Part shown: positions 8,424 to 16,310 of the stretch, piece after piece
How the letters are laid out: every line of letters begins with the position of its first letter
Numbering within the stretch: the stretch's first letter is position 1
Position numbers and translations under genes: made by a program
Source: Bittarella massiliensis (ex Durand et al. 2017)
GTDB lineage: Bacteria; Bacillota; Clostridia; Oscillospirales; Ruminococcaceae
Assembly: GCF_017566145.1 (NCBI RefSeq)
Contig: NZ_JABFCL010000004.1
Coordinates: forward strand, 1-64,000
Length of the DNA: 64,000 nt
Direction: 5' to 3'
Notes under the pieces: generated by a model
The model's input: only the letters and a program-made list of their open reading frames with translations
Databases searched by the model: none
Told to the model about the DNA's origin: nothing

Positions 8424-9929
8424 TTATTCTCCCTTTTTGAGGGGCCACTTCACCCGGGCGAGGGGGGTGTCGGCGGGGCCGCAGAGAATGTCGCCGTCCA
8501 CCGAGAAACGGGAGCCGTGGCAGGGGCAGTCCCAGCTGGTCTCGGCGGCGTTCCAGTGGAGGGCACAGCCCAGGTGGGTACAGGTGAGGGAGACCAGGTG
8601 CAGCTCCCCCTCATCGTCCCGATAGGCCCCGCACCGGCGGCCGCCAATGCGCACCACTGCCGCCTGGCCGGGGCGGGTGGGGAGTTCGCCGGTGGGGCGC
8701 AGCCGCTCCCCCACCCAGTAGGCGGCGGTGGCCGCCCCTTCTTTTATATAGGAAAAGGAGCAGACGTCGCCGTGGCGGGCCGGGTCGTAGAGGGGCGAAG
8801 GGGCCCCCGACGGGTCGAGACTGCGGCCGGCCAGGTAGAGACCGGCGGCGGTGCCAGCAGTCATCCCCCACTTGCCAAAGCCAGCACAGAAGAGGACGCG
8901 GGGGTCGCCTCTGTCCACCTCTCCGGCGTAGGGCAGCTCGTCGGGGGTGCGGTAGTCCTGGGCGGCCCAGCGCCAGACAAATTTCCCCAGGGAGAAATGG
9001 CGCAGGCCGTAGAGTTGCAGGGTGGAAAACTCGTCCCCCGCCGTCCGCCCGGTGCGGCAGGTCTCCCCCGCCACCACCAACACCGGGCGGTTGTCCCGGT
9101 CGCGGCAGACCGCCAGCGAGCGCACCGGCTCCTCGGCGCTGATGTACTGGCCCCAAAAGGGCTCGCCCTCAAGCCGGGCGGCCACGGCGTAGGAGCGGGT
9201 CGGGTAGAGCCGGGTGAAGTAGAGCCCCTTCCCCTCGTACAGGGGGTAGTGGGTGCAGAGGAGCACCTGCCCGGCGCGGACGCGGCAGCCGCTTTCCGCC
9301 GTGAGGGTGACGCCGCCGGCGCGCTTTTCCAATTTGGCGACAGGGGTCTGCTCGCAGATGGTGCAGCCCGCTTTGGCCGCGCGGGCAGCCACCCCCTCCA
9401 GGTAGCGCACCGGGTTGAGGGTGGCCTCGCCGTCGGCGCGCAGGGCCAGTTCCACCCGCAGGGGGGCGGGCAGGCAGTTGACCGCGGACAGAGGGAAGTC
9501 CAGCCGCTGGGCAAGAGCGGCCATCCGCTGCAGTTCGTCCACCGTGGCGGGGGTCTGGCTGTACAGGTAGGAGGGGGCCTCGCACAGGCGGCAGGGGATT
9601 TGGTGTTCCGCCACCATCCGGCGGACAAAGGCGGCTCCCCGCTTGTTTTCCGCCAGGTAGGCGGCGGCCATCTTCGGCCCGTAGCGGTCAGAGACGGCAA
9701 GCAGCCGGGTGCCCTGCAGACAGCTGAGCTTGCCGGTGTTGTGGCCACTGGTGCCGCCGCCGATCCGCCCCCTCTCCAGCAGCGCCACCGACCGGCCTGC
9801 CCGGGCCAATTGATAGGCGGCGGTGACCCCCGCAACGCCGGCCCCCACCACGGCAAACTCCACCTCCATGTCCCGATGCAGGGACGGGTAAGCCGTCCCC
9901 CGGGGAAGATCGCTCCAAAACGCCTGCAA
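8424..9929 (-). CDS. FAD-dependent oxidoreductase with C-terminal Rieske domain
   Basis: The N-terminal DAO-type flavoprotein domain begins with the dinucleotide-binding motif VVGAGVAGVTAAYQLA. The last 80 or so residues are a Rieske [2Fe-2S] domain with CTHLGC and CPCHGS ligands. This layout is that of the YhfW-like family, whose substrate is unknown. I prefer the TTG start at 9929, because AAAAAAGGAG sits 8 bases before it and the family N-terminus (FWSD...YPSL) follows at once. An ATG at 9953 is possible but lacks a ribosome site. It probably is a soluble electron-transfer enzyme, as no Tat or Sec signal is seen. Confidence 0.85.
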   Translation of the reverse strand: MQAFWSDLPRGTAYPSLHRDMEVEFAVVGAGVAGVTAAYQLARAGRSVALLERGRIGGGTSGHNTGKLSCLQGTRLLAVSDRYGPKMAAAYLAENKRGAAFVRRMVAEHQIPCRLCEAPSYLYSQTPATVDELQRMAALAQRLDFPLSAVNCLPAPLRVELALRADGEATLNPVRYLEGVAARAAKAGCTICEQTPVAKLEKRAGGVTLTAESGCRVRAGQVLLCTHYPLYEGKGLYFTRLYPTRSYAVAARLEGEPFWGQYISAEEPVRSLAVCRDRDNRPVLVVAGETCRTGRTAGDEFSTLQLYGLRHFSLGKFVWRWAAQDYRTPDELPYAGEVDRGDPRVLFCAGFGKWGMTAGTAAGLYLAGRSLDPSGAPSPLYDPARHGDVCSFSYIKEGAATAAYWVGERLRPTGELPTRPGQAAVVRIGGRRCGAYRDDEGELHLVSLTCTHLGCALHWNAAETSWDCPCHGSRFSVDGDILCGPADTPLARVKWPLKKGE

Positions 9930-9954
9930 ACCAACCACTCCTTTTTTCTGCATC

Positions 9955-9976
9955 GCCCCCCACAGGGGGCTTTTTT
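9955..9976 (+). terminator. Orphan rightward terminator-like hairpin
   Basis: GCCCCC-CACA-GGGGGC followed by six T on the plus strand. No plus-strand gene ends nearby, so it may shield the tRNA from antisense read-through of the oxidoreductase promoter region. Confidence 0.4.
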
Positions 9977-10244
9977 AAAGTGTGGGCCGAGTAGCGGGGA
10001 AATACACCGGCGAAGGACAGTTCTTTTCCGTGCCGGCGTGGCAGGCTTGCCGCCCCCTGCCGTTTGTCTCAATGGATGCCAGCCGACCCCGCTCTCCCGG
10101 AGGGGGACGATCGGGGGAATGCGCCGCAACGGGCTTTATCGGCCGCCGGGTCAGAAGGGCCGGCAGCACCTGCGGGAGAGAGAATCCCCACTCCCCCGCC
10201 CCGTGAGCCGGCAGAAAAGAGGGTGACCACCTGCAAAAAAGGGG
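9977..10244. other. Intergenic stretch without a gene
   Basis: Open frames here lack ribosome sites and resemblance to known proteins. It should contain the promoter of the minus-strand oxidoreductase gene, but I could not pick one hexamer pair with confidence. Confidence 0.4.
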
Positions 10245-10272
10245 TTGCTTTTTTGGCGGGAACGAGTATAAT
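10245..10272 (+). promoter_or_regulatory. Promoter of tRNA-Pro
   Basis: TTGCTT (10245-10250), 16 bases, perfect TATAAT (10267-10272), 17 bases before the tRNA 5' end. Confidence 0.7.
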
Positions 10273-10289
10273 ATTGAAGGTAACAGTAT

Positions 10290-10366
10290 CGAGGTGTGGC
10301 TCAGTTTGGTAGAGCGCTGCGTTCGGGACGCAGAGGCCGCAGGTTCAAGTCCTGTCACCTCGACCA
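10290..10366 (+). tRNA. tRNA-Pro (anticodon CGG)
   Basis: Seven-base acceptor stem CGAGGTG/CACCTCG, anticodon stem CTGCG/CGCAG around loop TTCGGGA (anticodon CGG), T-loop GTTCAAGTC, and an encoded CCA end at 10364-10366. It marks the left edge of the AT-rich island. Confidence 0.96.
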
Positions 10367-10368
10367 AG

Positions 10369-10392
10369 TGAACAGAGGTCGAAATTTGGAAC
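10369..10392. repeat. Left direct repeat of the AT-rich island
   Basis: A 24-bp sequence starting two bases after the tRNA-Pro CCA. It recurs in the same orientation at 16139-16162 with two G/A differences. It contains the 5' arm of the tRNA terminator. Confidence 0.75.
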
Positions 10393-10430
10393 TCAAAAAT
10401 GAGACATTCCAAATTTTGGCCTCTTTTTCT
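10375..10430 (+). terminator. Terminator of tRNA-Pro
   Basis: A 17-bp stem (10375-10391 with 10407-10423, two G-U pairs) followed by TTTTTCT. The 5' arm lies inside the left direct repeat and the 3' arm lies in island sequence, so the inserted DNA appears to complete the terminator. Confidence 0.8.
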
Positions 10431-10543
10431 ATACTATAAACCTTGCGTTTAAGCCAATTTTTGAACTTTTACTGCTTTTGAGAAAATGAGACATCAAAAA
10501 GTAAAAACCTGAAAATCGTAATGTAAAAAACAAAAAAGGATTG

Positions 10544-10568
10544 ATTTTGAACCGGGAATTCTCATTTT
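10544..10568. repeat. Second left repeat, matching the right end
   Basis: ACCGGGAATTCTCATTTT (10551-10568) and its A/T-rich lead match 16161-16178 at 16 of 18 bases. At the right end this segment directly follows the 24-bp repeat, whereas on the left the two are about 150 bp apart. It covers the last codons and stop of the transposase gene. Confidence 0.55.
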
Positions 10569-11707
10569 ATGGAGAGTTCCTTGTTTTTATCCAAATATTC
10601 CTGCTCTTTTTGTTCGGGTGTTTTATACTGTATCGTCGAATGCGGACGTTCTTTGTTGTAGAAGTCCATATAGCCATGAATGCCGCGTAGTAAATCTGCC
10701 TCAGATGTATAATGTTGGCGATATAGCTCTTCCTTTTTGAGTATGGAGAAGAACGCCTCTGCTACCGCGTTATCATGTGGACGCCCAGTTCGAGAGAAAG
10801 ACTGTTTTACTTCTGAATTCTTCAGAAGCTGTGCAAACGCATAGGACATGTATTGGGTGCCTCGATCACTGTGAAACATAAGCGCTGCTTTCGGTTTTCT
10901 TTCACAATAAGCTTGTTTGAATGTTTTCGTAACCAGTTGCGTACTGCTTTGTTTGGAAATCCGATGGGCGATGACTTTTCTGGAAAACAGGTCAATGATT
11001 GCGCAGATATAATAATAAGTATCTCGAAACTTGAAAACAATAATATCACTGACCCAGATTTCGTTCAGACGTTCTGCGTGAAACTGTTGCTGTAATAGGT
11101 TTCTGTTTTTCCCTTTCTCCCATTTTTCAAAATCTTGTTTTGCTGACTTACCAACGCTGCTGATGCCTAATTCTTGCATCAAGCCAGATACATATTTGGG
11201 GCTGGTCGTAATCCCTTGCTTTTTCAAAATGGCTGTAATTTTACCTGCGCCATAAATCTGTTTACTGTCATCAAAAATGTTCTGAATGTGTATTTTTATC
11301 TCTTCCCGTCGTTTAGCGGCCAATGTGTTTTCTTTTTTGTTTCGTAGAATGTGGTTGTAAAAAGTACCGCGGGATACTTCCAATGCATCGCATAATGTAT
11401 GTACGCTGAACTGACCATAAAGGGCTTCTAAAGCTTTTAATTTATCCTGTAGTGGCGAGGACACAGTACAGTCAACCATCTTCAAGACTTGAATTATACC
11501 TTCTAATTTTTCCACTTTTCTTTTCATGTGCATGAATTCTTGAGGTGTAACGATTGTACCGGTTTCGGTTACGGTTTGTTGATACTTTTGTATCCAATGA
11601 TAAAAAGTACTTCTCGGTATTTGATTTTCATTGCAGATTTGAATGACGGGTGTCCCATTTTGATAGCATTTGACAAATACTTCTTTTTCTTCTTCTGTAT
11701 AGTTCAT
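10562..11707 (-). CDS. IS3-like transposase, single ORF
   Basis: A 381-residue DDE transposase. Residues 1-50 form a helix-turn-helix (IPRSTFYHWIQKYQ), followed by a helical region like OrfA/HTH_21 (YGAGKITAIL). The rve integrase core has D in WVSDI, D in FHSDRGTQY and E in NAVAEAFFSILKKE, all intact. Unlike classical IS3 elements with two overlapping frames, both parts are in one frame here. The start at 11707 has GGAGGTAACCTCA before it. Terminal inverted repeats are not obvious to me, so its exact element borders are unresolved. Confidence 0.9.
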   Translation of the reverse strand: MNYTEEEKEVFVKCYQNGTPVIQICNENQIPRSTFYHWIQKYQQTVTETGTIVTPQEFMHMKRKVEKLEGIIQVLKMVDCTVSSPLQDKLKALEALYGQFSVHTLCDALEVSRGTFYNHILRNKKENTLAAKRREEIKIHIQNIFDDSKQIYGAGKITAILKKQGITTSPKYVSGLMQELGISSVGKSAKQDFEKWEKGKNRNLLQQQFHAERLNEIWVSDIIVFKFRDTYYYICAIIDLFSRKVIAHRISKQSSTQLVTKTFKQAYCERKPKAALMFHSDRGTQYMSYAFAQLLKNSEVKQSFSRTGRPHDNAVAEAFFSILKKEELYRQHYTSEADLLRGIHGYMDFYNKERPHSTIQYKTPEQKEQEYLDKNKELSIK

Positions 11708-11862
11708 TGAGGTTACCTCCCTGTTGTTTTGTAGAGTATCATAACATGGAGGTTACAAAAATTCGTTTCACCGGCAGATTTGATAGCATCTGTTTACTCT
11801 ACTATCGAAAGAACCTGATTGTCATACATGTTGTTGATGTATCTTTGTATTGCTTTGTTTGT
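11708..11862. other. Divergent spacer between transposase and helicase
   Basis: AT-rich non-coding DNA. An ACCTCC/GGAGGT inverted pair lies at the transposase start and includes its ribosome site. No other gene is visible. Confidence 0.5.
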
Positions 11863-11891
11863 TTGAAAAATATGGAGATTTGTGGTATACT
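11863..11891 (+). promoter_or_regulatory. Promoter of the helicase operon
   Basis: TTGAAA (11863-11868), 17 bases, TATACT (11886-11891). It overlaps a perfect 16-bp palindrome at 11888-11903. Confidence 0.65.
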
Positions 11892-11903
11892 ATTATAATA
11901 GTA
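11888..11903. promoter_or_regulatory. Palindromic operator candidate over the -10 box
   Basis: TACTATTATAATAGTA is a perfect 16-bp palindrome covering the end of the -10 box and the likely transcription start of the helicase operon. A repressor bound here would block transcription. The palindrome is AT-only in its core, so chance is not excluded. Confidence 0.5.
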
Positions 11904-11924
11904 TGATGAGTGAATTGAAGAGAT

Positions 11925-11956
11925 GTTTTTTCCTTAGTCAGGTTTAGAGAAAAAAC
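11925..11956 (+). promoter_or_regulatory. Leader hairpin before the helicase gene
   Basis: GTTTTTTC (11925-11932) pairs perfectly with GAAAAAAC (11949-11956), 23 bases before the start codon. It could affect translation or protect the mRNA 5' end. Confidence 0.4.
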
Positions 11957-11979
11957 ACTTGATTTTCGAGGAAGGGCGT

Positions 11980-14094
11980 GTGAAATATATGTTCTGTCTG
12001 ATAGGTAAACATAGCAATCACAGGATTAACGATATTGCAAATAGCTTAATTCAGTTGTTGCAGAAAACAGATTTAAACGGTGAAATATATATTGGTTATC
12101 CCATTTTTTACGATCCAATTAGTTGTAATGAGGTGCGTATAGATATTCTTGTGGTTTCTTATTCTGGTGTTGTAATAATTAATTACGTTGATGATGTGGC
12201 ATTAGATTATACCGAACTGCAAGATCGCTTATATAATAAAGTTGATTCGAAGTTGAGAAATTACGACTTCTTAGTCAAAAAACGCAAGTTGTTTTTCGAT
12301 ATATCACAAGTAACCTATTCGGAGAGAGAAGTACAGCCTATTGACGAATATAATATCGTTTTTTCTAATGAAGAACTCTGCGCAAAAATTGAAGAATTAA
12401 TGACTTTTGATTTTACCGAAGATCAATATTCAAATATTTTGTCAGGATTCCAAGAGGCATACGGAATCAGCAAAAGAACATATCGCCCGATCGTTGTTCC
12501 AGGCACAAAATCAGCATTGGTCAACAATATGGAAAAAATAATTGAGAGATACGATAGTAATCAAATGGAGGCGATTTTAAGTGATCCGATAGGGATACAA
12601 AGGATTCGTGGTATGGCCGGAAGTGGAAAAACCGTAATTTTGGCCCGTAAAGCAGTGGAACTTCACACTAAACATCCAGAATGGGACATTATTGTCACTT
12701 TTAACACTTGGGCGTTAAAGAAACAGATTGTAGCACTGATTGATAAATTCTACAGCATAAAGAATAATGGGCAGAAGCCCAATTATAAAAAATTGAAAGT
12801 TATGAATTCTTGGGGGTCAAGTAGAAATCCAGGGGTTTATTATGACATTTGCATTAATACTGAGTCCGAGTATTATACTTTTTCAAGAGCCAAAAGCGCA
12901 TTTGGCAAGAATAATGTGTTTGAAAAGGTTTGCGCAGAGTTGTTAAAAGTTTCAGGGTTTCCGAAAAAATTATACGACTGTATCTTAATCGATGAAGCTC
13001 AAGATTTTGGACCCAATTTCTATAAACTATGTTTAAGTGTTTTAGACAATAATCGCAGGTTAGTATATGCATATGACGAACTACAGAATATTAATGAGCA
13101 AACCATGAAAAGCCCCGAAGAAATCTTCGGCTTTTCTATACAAAATGATACGCCTCTTGTTACCACCTATCGAAATCAGAGCCATGTTATCGTTGCTGCG
13201 CATGCAATAGGTATGGGGCTATATAGCGAAGATGGCCTTATTCAGATACCAAGTGCACCCGATGTGTGGGCTTCTATTGGTTATGAGAGCGAAAATGGAA
13301 TTGTTCCAGGAAAGGAAGTCGCTCTTTATAGGCCCAAAGAAACAAGCCCTGATTTTTTAAAGGCGGATGCCTCGACTCTAGTTTCTGTAAAGAAATGTGA
13401 ATCTTTCGAAGAACAGTTATCTGTATTGGCTAAAAGTATACTTTCTGATATTGAGGAAGAACATCTAATTAATACCGACATTATGATCATCGACATGGAT
13501 TCCATTGGGCATGAAGGAAACAGAAATAGGTTACGGAACTACCTTTTGGAAAACAATTTATTGGAAAGGCTTCATATTCATTTGGCTGGTGCCGCTTCTC
13601 CAGAGGATTTCTTTCGTAGCGAGTCAGATCCACCTTCGATAGTTTATTCAAGTATTAACAGAGCCAAAGGCAATGAAGCATATCAGGTTTATATAATCAA
13701 TGCGCAAAAGTGTGTCAATACTCTTTCCGTTATGCGGGATCGAAATGCGCTTTTTACTGCGATAACCCGCAGCAAAGGTTGGGTAACAATCTTGGGATAT
13801 GGTTTTGGAATGGATGAATTAGTGCAAGAATTTGAGAAAATTAAAGAAAATGAATTTAAGTTGCACTTTCCCAAATATCCTACTGATGATGAGATTAAGG
13901 ATATAGTGCGTAACAATCAAGATATTGCACAGCAGGATCAAACTATATTAACTAAAGCGCGCAAAGTGATTGAGGACATTTCCAAAACAAAGGTAGAGAG
14001 TAGCACCAAACTCAAGATTGCAATGGAACTATTTGGTGTTTCCAGTCAAGAAGAATTAATGGAAATGCTCAAGCGAGATGATAATAATGCCTAA
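11980..14094 (+). CDS. Superfamily 1 (UvrD/Rep-like) helicase with NERD-like N-terminus
   Basis: A 704-residue ATP-dependent nucleic-acid motor. Walker A GMAGSGKT begins near residue 211, Walker B with Gln is IDEAQDF near residue 338, followed by YAYDELQN, TYRNQSHV and a C-terminal arginine-finger region TAITRSKG. The first 150 residues have the RIDILVV...GVVIINYV pattern placed where NERD or PD-(D/E)XK nucleases have E/D...GviiiExK, but the catalytic E-x-K is replaced (NYV), so it may be a dead or divergent nuclease domain. The GTG at 11980 has GAGG 8 bases upstream; a TTG seven codons earlier is an alternative. The gene overlaps the next by 8 bases. Such helicases paired with a small unknown protein are common in phage defence, but that role is inferred. 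Confidence 0.85.
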   Translation: MKYMFCLIGKHSNHRINDIANSLIQLLQKTDLNGEIYIGYPIFYDPISCNEVRIDILVVSYSGVVIINYVDDVALDYTELQDRLYNKVDSKLRNYDFLVKKRKLFFDISQVTYSEREVQPIDEYNIVFSNEELCAKIEELMTFDFTEDQYSNILSGFQEAYGISKRTYRPIVVPGTKSALVNNMEKIIERYDSNQMEAILSDPIGIQRIRGMAGSGKTVILARKAVELHTKHPEWDIIVTFNTWALKKQIVALIDKFYSIKNNGQKPNYKKLKVMNSWGSSRNPGVYYDICINTESEYYTFSRAKSAFGKNNVFEKVCAELLKVSGFPKKLYDCILIDEAQDFGPNFYKLCLSVLDNNRRLVYAYDELQNINEQTMKSPEEIFGFSIQNDTPLVTTYRNQSHVIVAAHAIGMGLYSEDGLIQIPSAPDVWASIGYESENGIVPGKEVALYRPKETSPDFLKADASTLVSVKKCESFEEQLSVLAKSILSDIEEEHLINTDIMIIDMDSIGHEGNRNRLRNYLLENNLLERLHIHLAGAASPEDFFRSESDPPSIVYSSINRAKGNEAYQVYIINAQKCVNTLSVMRDRNALFTAITRSKGWVTILGYGFGMDELVQEFEKIKENEFKLHFPKYPTDDEIKDIVRNNQDIAQQDQTILTKARKVIEDISKTKVESSTKLKIAMELFGVSSQEELMEMLKRDDNNA

Positions 14095-14746
14095 TTTGAA
14101 ATTGGATGCTACATTGAGAAAAGAATATGATGCGGTTGCTGATATTCTATATACTGAAGGCCTTGTGGTAGATGCAAATCCATTTGTTGTAAAATCAACC
14201 GGGACAAATACGTTCGATGTGACTTGGTCAGGGAAAAACTCAACAAGTAACATTCTGTTTGACGAAGAAAAATCTGGAATCGAGTTATTGGAACCTATTA
14301 GGAGTGAAAGGCAGTACACGTTTTTATGTTACGATAAAAGTATTATTCAGGCAGAATATAAAATTGACAACGATATTGTCGTAAAAGGGCGATTACTCTT
14401 TTTAAAGCTACAAAACAAAGTATGGAGCCACGACGAAATATCAGAATATGCGGATGATCCCAACAAACTAGATGATATGTTAAATGAGGAGTTGGGCTTG
14501 CCTATAATGATTCGTATTGATTTTGATCCTCAAAATCATGTTGACTGCCATCATCCCAAGGCTCATTGTGTTTTTAGTAATGTAAAAGATTGTAGAATTC
14601 CGATGAAGTCTGTATTGTCTCTTGGTCAATTTGTGGATTTTATTTTTAGGCAATTTTACCATGTCAAATTACCTAAATTCGACATGGTAAAATTTAATGA
14701 AACAATTACGCAAGCCGAAAGTAAGATGATACATATCAACTGGTAA
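14087..14746 (+). CDS. DUF2290-like protein
   Basis: A 219-residue protein translationally coupled to the helicase (8-base overlap; ATG 14078 is an alternative start). The C-terminal half has RIDFDPQNH, HHPKAHCVF, RIPM and FVDFIFRQFYH, an order of conserved His and Pro residues that I recognise as the DUF2290 pattern. No enzymatic activity is known to me for this family. The overlap with the helicase gene suggests the two proteins act as a fixed pair. Confidence 0.75.
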   Translation: MPNLKLDATLRKEYDAVADILYTEGLVVDANPFVVKSTGTNTFDVTWSGKNSTSNILFDEEKSGIELLEPIRSERQYTFLCYDKSIIQAEYKIDNDIVVKGRLLFLKLQNKVWSHDEISEYADDPNKLDDMLNEELGLPIMIRIDFDPQNHVDCHHPKAHCVFSNVKDCRIPMKSVLSLGQFVDFIFRQFYHVKLPKFDMVKFNETITQAESKMIHINW

Positions 14747-14941
14747 CATCTCCATACCACTTCGTTTACGCTTACGCCTAAACAATGGATTACCCATACG
14801 CAAGCAAAAGGATTACTTTCAAAACCAGGAAAAAATGGCGGTACTTACGGAGTAGAATTCCTTTGGTATGATTTTGTGGCCTGGATTTCACCACGCTTTA
14901 AATATAATCTGTTTCGTGGGCTGATTACATTTAGCAAGTGA
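14747..14941 (+). pseudogene. KilA-N domain remnant
   Basis: The frame continues directly past the stop of the preceding gene and encodes FTLTPKQWITHTQAKG, GGTYGVEFLWYDFVAWISPRFKYNL and a stop. These are the core of the KilA-N DNA-binding domain seen in phage and island proteins. No start codon precedes the domain and only about 60 codons remain, so it is a fragment. It shows that other mobile DNA once stood here. Confidence 0.75.
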
Positions 14942-15014
14942 TTATGTTTTATCGGTAAACAAACCAATCGGAGCATACTTGAGGGAATTATTAAATAATA
15001 GACGGAGAAAGAAT

Positions 15015-15119
15015 ATGGCATTAACTAATGCACTAAGCACGATTCAAAAATTTGAATTAAATAATAAATGCGGTGACAACTGTGAAAGCACCTTAAAGAC
15101 TTACAGACAAGTTCCTTGA
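15015..15119 (+). CDS. Possible 34-aa small ORF
   Basis: ATG 15015 lies 9 bases after GGAGA and opens a 34-codon frame (MALTNALSTIQKFEL). I do not recognise it. It may be the intact start of a lost gene, since the flanking 200 bases are also remnants. The remaining DNA between 14942 and 15168 shows nothing else. Confidence 0.3.
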   Translation: MALTNALSTIQKFELNNKCGDNCESTLKTYRQVP

Positions 15120-15168
15120 AAATCTAGGATTTTAAAGCAGCATTAAGAATAAAGTAGGGGATAATTAT

Positions 15169-16107
15169 ATGGATGCAGAAGAATTTATTGACTACATTGA
15201 GGAGAAAATATATCCTTATACGTTGCACGAGAATGGGCGTGCAAATATATCATCTTTATTTAGAAAATATTCAGAAGATTTACTTATAGAATGTGTTGAT
15301 ATTGGAGTAAGTCAATATTTCCAATACGATTCAAATGGTAATTTGACGCAGGACTCTGCTCAGCAATTTCTTAACAAATTAGGGGGAATTGCTTATAATA
15401 AGTCACGCGATCCGATAGATCAAGAAATTCATCATCAGAAAAATAAATGCAAAAAATCTTATGCATATTGGAATGATGGTAAAGCAGAAGAAATTTTTAA
15501 TGATTACATACGAGCACTCAGAAATGCGGGATGGAGCGATGAACAAGTTTTAAATGATTTACAGACCGAAGTTAGTCGATTGACAAATAGTTCCCATAAT
15601 TGGACACAATGGTCAAATCAAATGCTTAGTTGGCTTCATGACATAGAGCACTGGAATGATAAAGATACCATTACCATCCAACAAGAAGAATCTATTCTAC
15701 CTGAGGCATTGTTTCTAGATTTATCTCCAAATTTCCAATCTCTTTGCAAACAAATAAATGCAAGCTACGAAAATAATCTTTTCGATTGTACGGCAGTAAT
15801 GATGCGTCGCCTTTTAGAAGGCTTATTAGTATTATCGTATCAAAATTATGGTATAGAATCCGAAATTACTGCGAAGGATCATGTTCATCACGTTACACTT
15901 GATAAAATAATTAAAAATGCAGAACAGAATACGGTATTAGAACTAAGTGGTAATACTAAAAAGGAATTAATGATATTTAAGGATTTGGGAAACTACTCTG
16001 CTCATAAAATTTGGTATAATTGCACGCAACAAGACATCAAGCCTCATATTTTAAAATATCGCGTAGTTATAGAGGAACTTATTTATAAATCTGGATTAAA
16101 AGGGTAG
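15169..16107 (+). CDS. HEPN/DUF4145-like protein of the island
   Basis: A 312-residue soluble protein. Residues 190-305 resemble DUF4145 domains: CTAVMMRRLLEGLLVLSYQNYG is followed by a helical spacer and FKDLGNYSAHK. DUF4145 is a HEPN-fold relative, and HEPN proteins of defence islands are often RNases with an R-x4-6-H motif. Here the late motif reads GNYSAHK, without the arginine, so RNase activity is uncertain. The N-terminal 180 residues have no family I can name. It has its own weak ribosome site (AGTAGGGG) and its AT-rich codons match the helicase pair. Confidence 0.7.
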   Translation: MDAEEFIDYIEEKIYPYTLHENGRANISSLFRKYSEDLLIECVDIGVSQYFQYDSNGNLTQDSAQQFLNKLGGIAYNKSRDPIDQEIHHQKNKCKKSYAYWNDGKAEEIFNDYIRALRNAGWSDEQVLNDLQTEVSRLTNSSHNWTQWSNQMLSWLHDIEHWNDKDTITIQQEESILPEALFLDLSPNFQSLCKQINASYENNLFDCTAVMMRRLLEGLLVLSYQNYGIESEITAKDHVHHVTLDKIIKNAEQNTVLELSGNTKKELMIFKDLGNYSAHKIWYNCTQQDIKPHILKYRVVIEELIYKSGLKG

Positions 16108-16138
16108 GCGAAGTTTAGAAAAGTCAAAGAGATAAAAA

Positions 16139-16162
16139 TGAACAGAGGTCAAAATTTGAAAC
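16139..16162. repeat. Right direct repeat of the AT-rich island
   Basis: A 24-bp copy of the tRNA-proximal repeat (22 of 24 identical), 32 bases after the last island gene. It lies in a region that can fold on itself around ACCGGT (16161-16166). Confidence 0.7.
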
Positions 16163-16215
16163 CGGTAATTCTTATTTTTGACGGGTATCTATTTTGTCAA
16201 GAGAACACACAGATT

Positions 16216-16260
16216 AGCTGGCGGATTTTCCTGGAAATTCTGCCAGCTTTTTGTTTTTTT
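16216..16260 (+). terminator. Terminator at the right edge of the island
   Basis: AGCTGGC (16216-16222) pairs with GCCAGCT (16242-16248), with an internal TTTCC/GGAAA pair, followed by a long T tract interrupted by one G. Confidence 0.75.
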
Positions 16261-16310
16261 GGCAGAATATAAGTGGAAGCGATCGACACACGATGGGAGA
16301 GAGCAACTGT

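Larger units (their letters stand above)
10369..16162. mobile_element. AT-rich genomic island at tRNA-Pro
   Basis: Base composition drops sharply between the tRNA and about 16160, with codon use full of AT-ending codons unlike either flank. The island carries a DDE transposase, a helicase gene overlapping a DUF2290-like gene, a KilA-N remnant and a HEPN-like gene. It is bounded by 24-bp imperfect direct repeats. No tyrosine or serine integrase is visible, so it is either non-autonomous, carried by the transposase, or a decayed integrative element. Confidence 0.7.

Noticed and set aside
10396..10494. AAAATGAGACAT repeated at 10396-10407 and 10483-10494 as possible ends of the transposon
   Set aside because: No matching inverted copy was found upstream of the transposase start, so the borders of the insertion sequence stay undefined.
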